Notes: a model not told the origin generated them from the letters alone. A stretch of 64,000 nucleotides of DNA from an uncultured Pseudomonadota bacterium (GCA_903884105.1 CAISDJ010000141.1:1-64000), one strand, 5' to 3'. Shown: positions 52,193 to 61,660, counted from the stretch's first letter. Translations and numbers: made by a program.

Positions 52193-52981
52193 CTACGCGA
52201 ACTCAGGCCTCGCGAAGCGCCGGTTAGCGAGCACAGGCAACACTTTGCGTGCGTGGGCGACGCGTTCGGAATGCAGATCGGCAAACAGCAGCGCAGGCGC
52301 TTCACCTGCGGCGACGATGGTGACGCCGAGCGGATCGACGACACGGCTTGCACCGATGTTGCGTTCCCCGCATTCGCCAACGGCGACCATGTAGCAGGTG
52401 TTCTCGAGCGCGCGGGCAGTGACCATCACTTCCCAATGCGCTTCCTTGGCCAATCCGCGCACCCACGCAGCCGGCAACACGATGACTTCAGCGCCGTCCA
52501 GCACCAGCCGGCGAGCCAGCTCTGGAAACCGCACGTCGTAGCAGGTCATGGTGCCGACCTTCATGCCGCCAATGTCGAGAAGAGCCGGAATTTCGGTTCC
52601 CGCCTCGACGTTGGTCGACTCCTTCACCGCGAACGCATCGTAGAGATGCAGCTTCCGATAAGTGGCGATGATCTTGCCGCTCCGGACGGTGACGAGCTCG
52701 TTGAACACCTGCCCCTTGCCGTTCGGGACATGGATGCACATCTGCAACGTGAGCGCGTGCTTGGCACTCTCCGCCAGCACGCCCGACATGAATGGTCCAT
52801 CCAGCGGTTGCGCGGACTTGAGCACAATGTCGGGAACCGTGATATCCCGCGCCAGCACGCCCTCCGGCAACACGAGCAGGTCAGCCCCGCCCGCCACCGC
52901 CTGGCGCATGAGCCCAAGCGTCGTGGCCAGGTTCTCCTCCCACGTCCGGGCAACCGCAAACTGACCGAGAGCAACGCGCAT
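52193..52981 (-). CDS. Carbon-nitrogen hydrolase (nitrilase superfamily amidase)
   Basis: A 262 aa cytosolic hydrolase with the complete catalytic triad: Glu in VLPEGVLA (about 40), Lys in YRKLHLYDAF (about 110) and Cys in MTCYDVRFPELAR (about 147). The size and the CYDVRFPE motif place it with deaminated glutathione amidases and related omega-amidases that clean up metabolites. The exact substrate is not determinable. Confidence 0.88.
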   Translation of the reverse strand: MRVALGQFAVARTWEENLATTLGLMRQAVAGGADLLVLPEGVLARDITVPDIVLKSAQPLDGPFMSGVLAESAKHALTLQMCIHVPNGKGQVFNELVTVRSGKIIATYRKLHLYDAFAVKESTNVEAGTEIPALLDIGGMKVGTMTCYDVRFPELARRLVLDGAEVIVLPAAWVRGLAKEAHWEVMVTARALENTCYMVAVGECGERNIGASRVVDPLGVTIVAAGEAPALLFADLHSERVAHARKVLPVLANRRFARPEFA

Positions 52982-53304
52982 GGGAGGACGACCTTAAGTC
53001 CAAGTGGAGTGGGTGAAGTATACGTGGGGTGGTGAAGGGGGGGGGTATCGGGGCGGCAAGTTAACCGGCTGACTTCGTCAGCAAGGGGGCCCACTGGCAA
53101 GTAGGCCTCTCGGCAAGATGGACTAACGTCAGGTCAGACAGGAACGCTTCAATACTCAATACATGGGATCGCCACGAGGCAAGAGGGACTCCGCAAGACA
53201 AGAGCTTAATACAAGCTCCACCGCTGACTTGACGGTAGTCCTTTAGCCTCGTAGGGGCCGCCTGCCGGCAGGCCCCCTTGCTGACAGGGTCAGCCGGTCT
53301 ATGC
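52982..53304. mobile_element. Miniature inverted-repeat element (MITE/REP-like), about 235 bp
   Basis: Terminal inverted repeats lie at 53064-53091 and 53271-53298: each carries ACCGGCTGAC and TCAGCAAGGGGGCC, separated by four bases (TTCG or CCTG). Each repeat itself folds into a GCTGAC/GTCAGC hairpin. A 14 bp palindrome GCCTGCCGGCAGGC sits at 53260-53273. There is no coding capacity, and no certain target-site duplication was seen (flanks TTA versus CTA). The flanking 52982-53063 contains only a G-rich run. It looks like a non-autonomous transposable or REP-derived element. Confidence 0.6.
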
Positions 53305-54564
53305 CTAGGGGTACGCCCCCCTCTCCACCTTCACCCCCCTCAGGTAAACGTCCGCAATCTTCCTCGCATTCATGATGTCCTCGAGCGGGTTCGCGTCGAG
53401 GACGACGAAGTCGGCGCTCTTGCCGGCGGCAAGGGTGCCCTGGTCGGTGAAGCCTGAGATGGCAGCCGAGTTGCGAGTAGCGGAAACGAGCACTTGCGCA
53501 GGGGTCATGCCGGCGATAACCATGTCTTCCATCTCGACGTAAGGCCCCCAGGGCGTGTTACCGTCGGTGCCGAAGCCGATGGTCATGCCCGCGTCAGACA
53601 GCTTCTTGAGGTTGCGGGCCTGGATCGCGTAGGCCTTCTGCAAGGGAGGCTGGTCCTGATTGGTTTCCTGCAGCTTGGCCAACGCCTCTGCAGGCAACGC
53701 ACCACTCAGCCAACCGAGGTCAGCGACCACACCGCGTGCCCCCATGTTGGGGATCAGCACGACGTTCGGACGCGCCTTGACCATCGCGATGAACTCGTCG
53801 TCGATGTCGCGATCGCGCACGCCATGCGCGAAGATATCGATGCCGGCTCGCAGCAGTTCCTTAGCATCGTCAAGCGCAAAGATGTGCGCCGCCGTCTTGA
53901 GGCCGGCCTTGTGCGCTTCGTCGATGACCGCTCGATAGAGTGCCGGACTCAGCTTCTTGTACTTGCCGTCGCGATCGTCCACCCACACCTTGATGAAATC
54001 AGCCTTGCGGGCGATCTCCGCCTGGACGGCTGCGCGGGCCTCTTCTTCGGTCGTCACCCAATGCACCGGGTTGCGTCCCGGTTCCGGAGCCGTGATGCCA
54101 AGGCCTGCAGAGCGGTAGCGAGCTGAACCCGGAATCACTTCATCGCGGACTTCAAGCGGCGTGCCGTCCCCATCGGTGCCCAGACTCAAGGCTGCGGCGA
54201 CGCCGAAGAACGCACGGCGCTTCAGGTCGAGCAGCAGCGCGTCGCGGTTCGTGCTGAGGTGGGTGTGTCCGTCGATGATCGCGGGGATCACCGTCTTGCC
54301 CTTGAGATCCACATGCGCAGCACCCGCAGGGGCCGTGACGGCTCCCGCCGCACCCACCGCGACGATGCGGCCCTGATCGACGACCAGCAGTCCGTTCTCG
54401 ACTGGCGTCAGTCCGTCTCCAGCGAGCAGAGTTGCCCCTTCGTAGACCACCGCCGTGACGGGCGCTGCCGCCTGTGGCTCCGGCGCCTTGGCGCAGCCTG
54501 CCATTGCCAGCAACCCGACGATGGAAACGCCCTGGACACTCAATACACGCATGATCCTGTTCAT
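53305..54564 (-). CDS. Lipoprotein amidohydrolase (imidazolonepropionase-like)
   Basis: A 419 aa protein. The lipoprotein signal ends in LLAMAGC (Cys 24) and AGGGGGAGTGA precedes the ATG. The amidohydrolase superfamily features are VIPAIIDGHTHLSTNRD (HxH metal site), KTAAHIFALDDAKELLRAGIDIFAHGVRDR (two further His) and GTDGNTPWGPYVEMEDMV (late Asp). It resembles imidazolonepropionase-like or prolidase-like lipoproteins of unknown substrate, acting at the outer or inner membrane. Confidence 0.87.
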   Translation of the reverse strand: MNRIMRVLSVQGVSIVGLLAMAGCAKAPEPQAAAPVTAVVYEGATLLAGDGLTPVENGLLVVDQGRIVAVGAAGAVTAPAGAAHVDLKGKTVIPAIIDGHTHLSTNRDALLLDLKRRAFFGVAAALSLGTDGDGTPLEVRDEVIPGSARYRSAGLGITAPEPGRNPVHWVTTEEEARAAVQAEIARKADFIKVWVDDRDGKYKKLSPALYRAVIDEAHKAGLKTAAHIFALDDAKELLRAGIDIFAHGVRDRDIDDEFIAMVKARPNVVLIPNMGARGVVADLGWLSGALPAEALAKLQETNQDQPPLQKAYAIQARNLKKLSDAGMTIGFGTDGNTPWGPYVEMEDMVIAGMTPAQVLVSATRNSAAISGFTDQGTLAAGKSADFVVLDANPLEDIMNARKIADVYLRGVKVERGAYP

Positions 54565-54685
54565 TCACTCCCCCTGCTTAGCTGGTCTGCCTGACATCTG
54601 GGTGCCGTTACGCGAGCGTCAGGAAGTTACTCCGGTTTCGGGCGGATCGCCACCGCCCACAGCAACAACTGCCGCCCCTCCCCGG

Positions 54686-55963
54686 TCAGCGGAGCCGCTG
54701 CGCCCAGGTCGTGAGACCCGAGGTCACGCTGCCGAACAGGTCGCCGACGACGATCCCGACGTCACCATAGTGCTTGCGGATAGTCCGCTCGACGATGGGT
54801 GAGCGGGCCGTGCCGCCAGTCACGTAGATCACGTCGGGGCGCGTCTGCGCCTGAGCTTCCACTTCGCGCATCAGCGCCACGAAAACCGCAAGCTCACGCT
54901 CGATCGACTCCGCCATTTCGGGCACCGAGACCTGCGTAGCGAGCCCGGACTCCAGGTACGCAAGATCGAGTTCCACTGCCTCGCGCTCCGACAGCCCGAT
55001 CTTTGCGAGTTCCGCGCTGCGGTTGACGCGATAGGTGAGGCGGGCTTCGTGGAGGGTGTGCAATCTTGCGAGCTGCCGCGTTTCGACGGCGTCGCGCTGC
55101 AGTCGTCCGATCTCCACTCCGGTGCTTCGTGCGTAGAACTCGGCTTGCGCCGCGACGTCATTGATCGCCGCGGCCTTCCAGTAAACGCTGCTCGGCACGG
55201 GCAGGCCGGAGTGCAGCAGACTGTCGAGCCCAAGCAACGGCATGATCTTGCGCAGACTCAGCTTGATATCGATGTCGATGCCGCCGACGCGGGTGCCCGA
55301 GTTGCCAAGCACTGACGCGTCGCGTACCGCCTGATCGCGGAATGACGGTCCCACGCGCACCATCGAGCAATCGGTCGTACCGCCGCCGGCATCGAGGACC
55401 AGCACGAGCTGGTCGCGCGCAATCGTTCTCTCGTAATCGAGCGCGGCTGCGATCGGTTCCAGCAGGAACTCGACTTCGCGGAATCCCGCTGCCTGTGCCG
55501 CGGCTTGCAGCATCGCGGTCGCCTGGACGTTGCCTGCCTCCCCTCGCGTGCCGTGGAAGTTGACGGGCCGCCCGAGCACGACACGATCGAGCGGACTCCC
55601 CAGCCTCGATTCGGCCTGGCTCCGAATGTGCGCCAGCATGCGCGTAACGATGTCCGTGAACAGTTTCTGCTGGGAGCGTTTCAGTTCTGCACCCAGGAAG
55701 GTCTTCGGCGACTTGACGAAGAAGCCGAGCAGCGGATCCTCGATCTGGCGCTCCATCGCCTCTTCGCCGAAGACGGTGCTGTGGCCTGATGCAATAGCCT
55801 GCTCGAGCGTCAGCACCTCGCGGCCGTGAGGGCCGGTTCGGGCAGTATGCAGCGCGGACGCGAGCCGCACGCTGTCGCCGTCGAGCGGGACCAGCATGGG
55901 GCGCCCGCCCTGCCAGATGCCGAGCGAACTGCTCGACGTGCCGAAATCGATGCCTGCAATCAT
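54686..55963 (-). CDS. yegD: YegD-type Hsp70-family protein
   Basis: A 425 aa actin-fold ATPase related to Hsp70 but shorter. The phosphate loop IDFGTSSSSLGI, VVLGRPVNFHG, EPIAAALDYERTI, VLDAGGGTTDCSMVRVG and the C-terminal VIYVTGGTARSPIV mark the nucleotide-binding domain; the peptide-binding domain is reduced. YegD-like proteins are putative chaperones; the cellular role is not well defined. It lies 121 bp upstream of the amidohydrolase gene. Confidence 0.9.
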   Translation of the reverse strand: MIAGIDFGTSSSSLGIWQGGRPMLVPLDGDSVRLASALHTARTGPHGREVLTLEQAIASGHSTVFGEEAMERQIEDPLLGFFVKSPKTFLGAELKRSQQKLFTDIVTRMLAHIRSQAESRLGSPLDRVVLGRPVNFHGTRGEAGNVQATAMLQAAAQAAGFREVEFLLEPIAAALDYERTIARDQLVLVLDAGGGTTDCSMVRVGPSFRDQAVRDASVLGNSGTRVGGIDIDIKLSLRKIMPLLGLDSLLHSGLPVPSSVYWKAAAINDVAAQAEFYARSTGVEIGRLQRDAVETRQLARLHTLHEARLTYRVNRSAELAKIGLSEREAVELDLAYLESGLATQVSVPEMAESIERELAVFVALMREVEAQAQTRPDVIYVTGGTARSPIVERTIRKHYGDVGIVVGDLFGSVTSGLTTWAQRLR

Positions 55964-56023
55964 GGGGGAAGAGATCGTGCCCGCAGCGGGCGCCGGCGGC
56001 TGGAGCCACTCGACGCGCAGGCA

Positions 56024-57097
56024 TCAGATCTTGAGCGCCCCCCGTTCTATCTGATCACGTTCCATCGATTCGAACAGCGCCTTGAAGTTGCCTTCTCCGA
56101 AGCCATCGTCGCCTTTTCGCTGGATGAACTCGAAGAACACGGGCCCGACCTGCGGCTGGGCGAAGATCTGCAACAACAGCCGCGGCCTGCCGCCTTCCGT
56201 CGCGCCATCGAGCAGGATGCCGCGGACCTGCAACGCCGCGACGTCTTCGCCGTGGCCAGGCAACCGCGTTTCGAGCATGCGGTAGTACGCGCCAGGAGGC
56301 GGCGTCATGAAAGGCACGCCGAGCTGCTTCAGGCGATCCCAACACGTGATGATGTCGTCGCAGATCAATGCAATGTGCTGGATGCCCTCGCCGTTGAACT
56401 GGCGGAGGAACTCCTCGATCTGGCCCTTGCCGCCCTCGCCTTCCTCGTTCAACGGAATGCGGATCTTGCCGTCCGGCGCCGTGAGCGCCTTGGACGTGAG
56501 CCCGGTGTACTCGCCCTTGATGTCGAAGTAGCGGAACTCGCGGAAGTTGAACAGCTTCTCGTAGAAGTCCGCCCAGTACTTCATGCGGCCGCCGTAGACG
56601 TTATGCGTCAGGTGGTCGATCAGCTTGAAGCCTGCGCCGACCGGATGGCGGTCCACACCAGGCAGGTACTCGAAATCGATGTCGTAGATCGACAAATCGT
56701 CGCCGTAGCGGTCGATGAGATACAGGATGGCCTGGCCGATGCCGCGAACGGCCGGCAGGTTCAGCTCCATCGGACCCGTCACCATGTGCACGGGCTCGGC
56801 GCCTTGGCCAAGCAGGTAGTCGTAGGCCTTGCGCGCGTCGCGGACGCGGAACCCCATGCCGCAGGCGGAGGGGCCGTGCTCGCGCGCGAAATAGTACGCG
56901 GGCGAATTGACCTCGTAGTTCGTGATCAGGTTGATGCCGCCCTGCCGCCACAGCTCCACGTCCTTGGAACGGTGCCGCGCCACCTTCGTGAACCCCATGG
57001 TTGCGAATACGGCTTCGAGGTGGCCTTTTTCGGGCGCCGAGAATTCGATGAACTCGAAGCCATCGAGACCAACAGGATTGTCGAACAGGTCGGCCAT
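56024..57097 (-). CDS. hppD: 4-hydroxyphenylpyruvate dioxygenase
   Basis: A 357 aa iron(II) dioxygenase that converts 4-hydroxyphenylpyruvate to homogentisate in tyrosine catabolism. The facial triad is visible: His 162 ([11 protein letters not shown]), His 241 ([11 protein letters not shown]) and Glu 323 (FFEFIQRKG). GGAGAAG precedes the ATG at 57097. No homogentisate dioxygenase or other pathway gene is adjacent within the window. The substrate is the product of TyrA encoded at 2.4-3.5 kb, giving a full tyrosine turnover link inside one window. Confidence 0.95.
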   Translation of the reverse strand: MADLFDNPVGLDGFEFIEFSAPEKGHLEAVFATMGFTKVARHRSKDVELWRQGGINLITNYEVNSPAYYFAREHGPSACGMGFRVRDARKAYDYLLGQGAEPVHMVTGPMELNLPAVRGIGQAILYLIDRYGDDLSIYDIDFEYLPGVDRHPVGAGFKLIDHLTHNVYGGRMKYWADFYEKLFNFREFRYFDIKGEYTGLTSKALTAPDGKIRIPLNEEGEGGKGQIEEFLRQFNGEGIQHIALICDDIITCWDRLKQLGVPFMTPPPGAYYRMLETRLPGHGEDVAALQVRGILLDGATEGGRPRLLLQIFAQPQVGPVFFEFIQRKGDDGFGEGNFKALFESMERDQIERGALKI

Positions 57098-57158
57098 TAG
57101 TCTTCTCCGCTTCGGTGATCGGCAGGCAGTTGGCGCATGCGCGCATGAGCCGTGCAGC

Positions 57159-57431
57159 TCAGCGCAACTGACTGTCCTTGCTGCCACGGCGGTTATAGCC
57201 GCTGGCAGCGGCCACGTCGCGATCGACCGCTTCCTGACACGTAACACATAGTCGCACACCGGGAACTGCGATTCTCCGGGCTTCTAAAATCGTTGCGCCA
57301 CATTCCTCGCACTGACTCAAGGAGGGTCCTTGCGGCAGTCGGCTGCGCGCGTGCGCGTGCGCGATCCCGTCCTTGACCGTCGCATCGATCTGGTCCTGTA
57401 CCGCTCCGTCGGCCGCCCACCCCGTGGCCAT
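57159..57431 (-). CDS. DksA/TraR-type zinc finger protein
   Basis: A 90 aa protein with a C4 zinc finger, CEEC (41-44) and CVTC (62-65), in the context [32 protein letters not shown]. The rest is polar and helical. GGAGTA precedes the ATG. It belongs to the small YbiI-like branch of the DksA/TraR family; without the long coiled coil it probably cannot reach the RNA polymerase channel as DksA does. It lies between the cytochrome and HPPD genes in the same direction. Confidence 0.85.
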   Translation of the reverse strand: MATGWAADGAVQDQIDATVKDGIAHAHARSRLPQGPSLSQCEECGATILEARRIAVPGVRLCVTCQEAVDRDVAAASGYNRRGSKDSQLR

Positions 57432-57468
57432 GCAGTACTCCACCCGGCGCTGGCACAAAGGCCAGCAG

Positions 57469-57918
57469 TCACTCCGGCTTGTTGCTGATGATCTTGACCG
57501 GCGACGACGTCACCAGCTGCGGATCGAGCGCCGCGGTCCCGGCTGGAAAGCCATCCACTTTCAGAATGTAGGCCACGACGGCGGCGAGCTGTGGCCGGGA
57601 CAGCGTGCCCGGCTTGTCGACGGGCATCGAGATGCGAATGCGTTCGGCGAGATCGGCGATCGTCGTGCCGCTCCAGTTGGCATTGAACTGATCACCTGTC
57701 AGCGGCGGCGCGGACTCGACTCCACCGAGCGCCGGGCCGTGGCACAACGCGCACGTCGTCGCATAGATTTCTCGGCCGCGCTCGGCTTGCTCGGCATTGA
57801 AGACGCCATCCCATACGGTCGGACCACCTTGCGCCACAGCGCCCGCGGCCACGAGGCCGGCGAGGCCCATCACGAACAGCGTACGACGCCGGCCGGGCAA
57901 TGAAGGTCTCTTGTTCAT
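57469..57918 (-). CDS. Periplasmic cytochrome c, monohaem
   Basis: A 149 aa protein with signal peptide (MNKRPSLPGRRRTLFVMGLAGLVAAGAVAQ) and one haem site, CALCHGPALGG (about 55). The probable axial Met is in RISMPVDKPGTLSRPQLAAVVAYILK. It follows the PQQ dehydrogenase gene almost without a gap (GTG alternative at 57933 lies 2 bp after that stop), so it is probably the electron acceptor for the quinoprotein. The start codon is uncertain between 57918 and 57933. Confidence 0.88.
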   Translation of the reverse strand: MNKRPSLPGRRRTLFVMGLAGLVAAGAVAQGGPTVWDGVFNAEQAERGREIYATTCALCHGPALGGVESAPPLTGDQFNANWSGTTIADLAERIRISMPVDKPGTLSRPQLAAVVAYILKVDGFPAGTAALDPQLVTSSPVKIISNKPE

Positions 57919-57935
57919 CAAGTTCACTATCACTG

Positions 57936-59945
57936 TCAGTTCGGCAAGCGGAAGGCCATGAGCTCGCCACTGTACGTGCCGCCACTGATCGCAACGACAA
58001 TGTACTGCTTGCCGTCCATCATGTACGTCATCGGCGAGCCGGTCTGCGGAGCCGGCATGTACACGGCGCCGACGTCAGCGCCCGTTGCCTTGTCGTACGC
58101 ACGGAGCATGGCGCCGCGCTGGCCCGTCGGTGTGGTCGCGAACCCGCCTTCGCCGGCAATCACGAGCGACTTGGTCACCAGCGTGCCGATGCGGCCCGTG
58201 CGGCCGGTCCGTGGAATCGTCAGTCCCTTGAGCGCCGGATGATTCTTGATGTTGTCCGGCGTATCGCCGTGGGCAATCTGCCAGACGATATCGCCCTTGT
58301 TGAGGTCGATGGCCGTGATCCGTCCGTACGGCGGCTTCACGAGCGGCAGCCCGCGCACGGTCACCTGCGGGGTGGCGTCGCCATCGACGCCTGCAGCAGC
58401 GCCGCCAGCGGGGACGCCCGGATCGGTTGCGGTCCCGAGCACGAACCGCATGTCGCTGGTGCCGGCCGCAGGCGGCACGAGCCCGACCGGCGAGATCCCG
58501 GTCACCGAATAGATGTAGTACATTTTCGTCTCGGGATCGAACGCACCGCCCTGCCAGTTGGCACCGCCGGTGATCGACGGCAGCATCAGCGTACCGAGCG
58601 GGCCCGGGAAACGGCTGACCACGGGCGGCGTGAAGATCGGCCCCATCTTGTAGCGCGACGCGACCTGCAGCGCTTCGGCACGCAGCTCGGGCGTGAAATC
58701 GATGAGATCGTCAGTCGATACGCCCTGGCGATCGAATGGCGCCGGCTTGGTCACGAACGGCTGTGTCGCGCTGCTCTGCTCGAACGGGACGTCGGACTTT
58801 TCCACCGGCCGTTCCTCGATCGGCCACACCGGCTTGCCGGTCACGCGGTCGAACACGTAGACCCACCCCTGCTTGGTGGCCTGTGCGACGGCTTTCACCG
58901 GCTTGCCGTCCACCACGATGTCCGCAAGGATCGGCGCTGCGGGAATATCGTGGTCCCAGACACCGTGGTGCACGAGCTGGAAGTACCATTTCATCTTGCC
59001 GGTGCGCAGGTCCGCCGCGACGAGGCTCTCGCCGTACAGCCCGTTGCCGGGACGATGCCCGCCGTAATAGTCGCCGGTCGGCAGTTCGACTGGCAGGTAG
59101 ACCAGGCCGAGTTCCTCGTCGACACTCATCTGCGCCCATACGCCGACATTGCCGGTGTTCTTGAGGGAATCGCCTTGCCACGTCTCGCTGCCGGGTTCGC
59201 CCGGGGCGGGCAACGTGTGGAAGATCCACAGCCGCTTGCCCGTACGCACGTCGAACCCGCGCACATAGCCCTTCTCGTTACGGAAACTCTTCGGACGGTT
59301 GCCGTTGCGGTGGGCCGCACCGATGATCACCACGTCCTTTGCGATCACCGGCGCGGCATGCAGGCCCACTTCGCCGGTATCGAGGTCCATGGTCTGGTCC
59401 GCGTCGAGCTTCAGGTCGACGACGCCGTTCTTGCCGAAGCGCTGCACCGGTATGCCTGTCTTCGCGTCGAGCGCAACCATCCGGTAACCCGGCGTCACGT
59501 AGAGGATGCGGGCTTCCTTGCCGTCGCTCCAGTACGCGAGGCCACGACCGGACAATTGCCGTGGCGCATTCTCGCCGCGCTTGCCTTCATTCTCGCTGTG
59601 CATCCACAACAGCTCGCCGGTGGCAGCATTCAACGCAACCACGGCGCGGCGCGTTCCCGCCGTCGAATAGACCACGCCGTCGACCATCAGCGGCGTCGCC
59701 TGGAGATTGAATTCCGGACGGGGGCCGAGCGCATCGGTCTTGAATCGCCAGGCCACTTCGAGCTGGTTGAAGTTGCCCTTGTTGATCTGGTCGAGGGGCG
59801 CATACCGCGTGCTGGCCAGATCGCCGCCGTACGTGCGCCACTCACCGTTGGCCGCTCCCTTCTGGGCCGAAGCCGGCAAGGAGATGATCGCGAGCAGCGA
59901 TGCAAGCAGGGGCAGGTATTTGGTGACCATGGAGTGCGTTCGCAT
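57936..59945 (-). CDS. PQQ-dependent dehydrogenase (quinoprotein, membrane glucose-dehydrogenase-like)
   Basis: A 669 aa periplasmic quinoprotein. After a signal peptide (MRTHSMVTKYLPLLASLLAIISLPASAQ) the eight-bladed propeller opens GEWRTYGGDLASTRYAPLDQINKGNFNQLEVAWRFKTD and contains GRGLAYWSDGKEARILYVTPGYRMVALDAKTG, the signature of the soluble/membrane glucose-dehydrogenase-like group, and PIEERPVEKSDVPFEQSSATQPFVTKPAPFD. It lacks the five N-terminal helices of classic mGDH, so it is soluble. The substrate (alcohol, sugar or other) cannot be told. The downstream cytochrome c is the likely acceptor; an FMN hydroxyacid dehydrogenase lies upstream. Confidence 0.9.
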   Translation of the reverse strand: MRTHSMVTKYLPLLASLLAIISLPASAQKGAANGEWRTYGGDLASTRYAPLDQINKGNFNQLEVAWRFKTDALGPRPEFNLQATPLMVDGVVYSTAGTRRAVVALNAATGELLWMHSENEGKRGENAPRQLSGRGLAYWSDGKEARILYVTPGYRMVALDAKTGIPVQRFGKNGVVDLKLDADQTMDLDTGEVGLHAAPVIAKDVVIIGAAHRNGNRPKSFRNEKGYVRGFDVRTGKRLWIFHTLPAPGEPGSETWQGDSLKNTGNVGVWAQMSVDEELGLVYLPVELPTGDYYGGHRPGNGLYGESLVAADLRTGKMKWYFQLVHHGVWDHDIPAAPILADIVVDGKPVKAVAQATKQGWVYVFDRVTGKPVWPIEERPVEKSDVPFEQSSATQPFVTKPAPFDRQGVSTDDLIDFTPELRAEALQVASRYKMGPIFTPPVVSRFPGPLGTLMLPSITGGANWQGGAFDPETKMYYIYSVTGISPVGLVPPAAGTSDMRFVLGTATDPGVPAGGAAAGVDGDATPQVTVRGLPLVKPPYGRITAIDLNKGDIVWQIAHGDTPDNIKNHPALKGLTIPRTGRTGRIGTLVTKSLVIAGEGGFATTPTGQRGAMLRAYDKATGADVGAVYMPAPQTGSPMTYMMDGKQYIVVAISGGTYSGELMAFRLPN

Positions 59946-59994
59946 GAGTGGCAGACAGGGGGTCGGGAACAGTGCGATCAAGACGGCTACGGCT

Positions 59995-61206
59995 CTACTT
60001 GCGTCGCATGATGGCGACAGGCGTGATTTCCTTGAGCGTGCGCGCGCCCACCCCGCCCATCGCAATACGCAGCTCGGCATTCAGGATCGCGAGCACGCGG
60101 TCGACGCCGGCTTCACCAAAGGCACCGAGGCCCCAGATATACGGACGTCCGATTCCGACAGCGTTCGCACCCAGGGCCAGCGCTTTCAGCACATCGGATC
60201 CGCGCCGTACGCCGCCGTCGACGATCACGGGAACCCGGCCGCGAACGGCCGGCACGATCTCGACCAGCGCTTCGAGCGTGCCGCGGCCCGTATCCTGCGC
60301 GCGCCCGCCGTGATTCGACACGATGATGCCATCGGCGCCGTGCTTGAGGGCGAGAACCGCATCTTCGCGCGTTTCGAGACCCTTGATCAGGACCTTCATC
60401 TTCGTCATGTCCTTGAGGCGCTTGACGAAGTCCCACGTCAGCGACGGCGAGGTCATGTCGGTGCCTTCTTCCATGTCGATGCCATCGAACATCGGCCGGC
60501 CGCCGCGATCGGAACCTGTGGGACCATGGCAGCTCGTGCAGACCCGGTTGTCGATGCGCAGGAATCGCGTAGCGGTCTCCATGTTGCGGCCAGCTGCCCG
60601 ATCTACCGTCACCGCCACGACCGGACATCCGGCCGCCTCGGCCCGCTTCACCAGCTTGACCGTAATGTCTGGCCGCGTGGTCGTATACAGCTGGAACCAC
60701 ACCGGCGCCCCGCGCGCCTCGATCACTTGCTCGACGCCCGTGGAGGTCGATGTCGAGAGGATCTGCAATTGGCCCCGGGTCTTGGCGGCCCGCGCCACCG
60801 CCAGCTCGCCGTCGACGTGGAACGACCGCTGCCCACCGACGGGAGAAATCACGATCGGACTGTTGTACTTCGTACCGAAGAGCTCGACGCCGAGGTCGAT
60901 CCGGCTCACGTCCACGAAGCGCCGCACGCGCAACTGGTACTCGGCGTACGCCTGTTCATTGGCGCGCAACGTGGTCTCGCCGTCCACGCCGCTCATCATG
61001 TAGCCCCAATGCGCGGGCGGAATCGTCCGGCTGGCGACGGTTTGCATGTCGAAGACATCAAGGGCCTCTGCCGCGCTGGCAGTGGCCCTGGCAAAGGCCC
61101 GTTCCGTCGGTGTCGGTGTCTGGGCCAGCACGTCGGGTATCCAGCCCGCGCCCGCCAGCAGCGGACTGCCGGCCAGAAACTGAAGAAACGCCCGACGATG
61201 CGTCAT
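59995..61206 (-). CDS. Tat-exported FMN alpha-hydroxyacid dehydrogenase with a CxxCH motif (putative flavocytochrome)
   Basis: A 403 aa enzyme of the glycolate oxidase/lactate dehydrogenase family. A twin-arginine signal (MTHRRAFLQFLAGSPLLAGAG) directs export. Catalytic and FMN residues are kept: Tyr 69 (HWGYMMSG), Tyr 174 (WFQLY), Asp 202 and Arg 207 (TVDRAAGRN), Lys 275 (LIKG), His 299 and Arg 302 (VSNHGGR). At 223-227 lies CTSCH, a covalent haem-c motif, in the flexible loop after strand 4 where flavocytochrome b2 has its protease-sensitive hinge-side loop. It is encoded amid periplasmic cytochromes and a PQQ enzyme. Electron exit through this haem is inferred. Confidence 0.85.
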   Translation of the reverse strand: MTHRRAFLQFLAGSPLLAGAGWIPDVLAQTPTPTERAFARATASAAEALDVFDMQTVASRTIPPAHWGYMMSGVDGETTLRANEQAYAEYQLRVRRFVDVSRIDLGVELFGTKYNSPIVISPVGGQRSFHVDGELAVARAAKTRGQLQILSTSTSTGVEQVIEARGAPVWFQLYTTTRPDITVKLVKRAEAAGCPVVAVTVDRAAGRNMETATRFLRIDNRVCTSCHGPTGSDRGGRPMFDGIDMEEGTDMTSPSLTWDFVKRLKDMTKMKVLIKGLETREDAVLALKHGADGIIVSNHGGRAQDTGRGTLEALVEIVPAVRGRVPVIVDGGVRRGSDVLKALALGANAVGIGRPYIWGLGAFGEAGVDRVLAILNAELRIAMGGVGARTLKEITPVAIMRRK

Positions 61207-61257
61207 TTCGTGCCCCTCGTAATGAGCTGCCGAGAGTAAGTGAGTGGCGCGGGTTTG

Positions 61258-61653
61258 TTAAGCCGCATCGTGATCCCCATCGACATAGAACCAGCGCCCG
61301 CCTTCACGAACGAAACGACTCCGCTCGTGCAGGCGCGCAGCACTGCCGCCGCCAACGCGGCAACGCGCGATGAATTCGACCTCTCCCGTCTTGGCGCCAG
61401 TCGCGACCGCTTCGACGATCTTCAGCCCCAGCCACCGGGTCGCCCGATCAAGCGGCACAGACTGCGGCCGCTTGCTCGCATGCCACGTGGTGAGCAGGTA
61501 GGGCTCGTTCATCGTCACGAAAGCGGTATAGCGCGAGCGCATCAGCGCCTCAGGCGTCGGCGCGGGCTCCCCGGCATGCCACCGTGCACAGCAGGCGGTA
61601 GAAGAAACACCCGATCCACAGGGGCAGGCTGCGTCGCTCACCGCGGTCACCAT
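61258..61653 (-). CDS. ychJ: YchJ family protein with SEC-C motif
   Basis: A 131 aa protein. The N-terminal SEC-C zinc motif is visible as CPCGSGVSSTACC; then the YchJ core, MRSRYTAFVTMNEPYLLTTWHAS, GLKIVEAVATGAKTGEVEFIARCR and HERSRFVREGGRWFYVDGD. The ATG at 61653 leaves a 7 bp gap after the upstream cytochrome gene. The function of YchJ is not known; the family has an NTF2-like fold. Its position between cytochrome and dehydrogenase genes may be incidental. Confidence 0.9.
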   Translation of the reverse strand: MVTAVSDAACPCGSGVSSTACCARWHAGEPAPTPEALMRSRYTAFVTMNEPYLLTTWHASKRPQSVPLDRATRWLGLKIVEAVATGAKTGEVEFIARCRVGGGSAARLHERSRFVREGGRWFYVDGDHDAA

Positions 61654-61660
61654 TCGCAGC

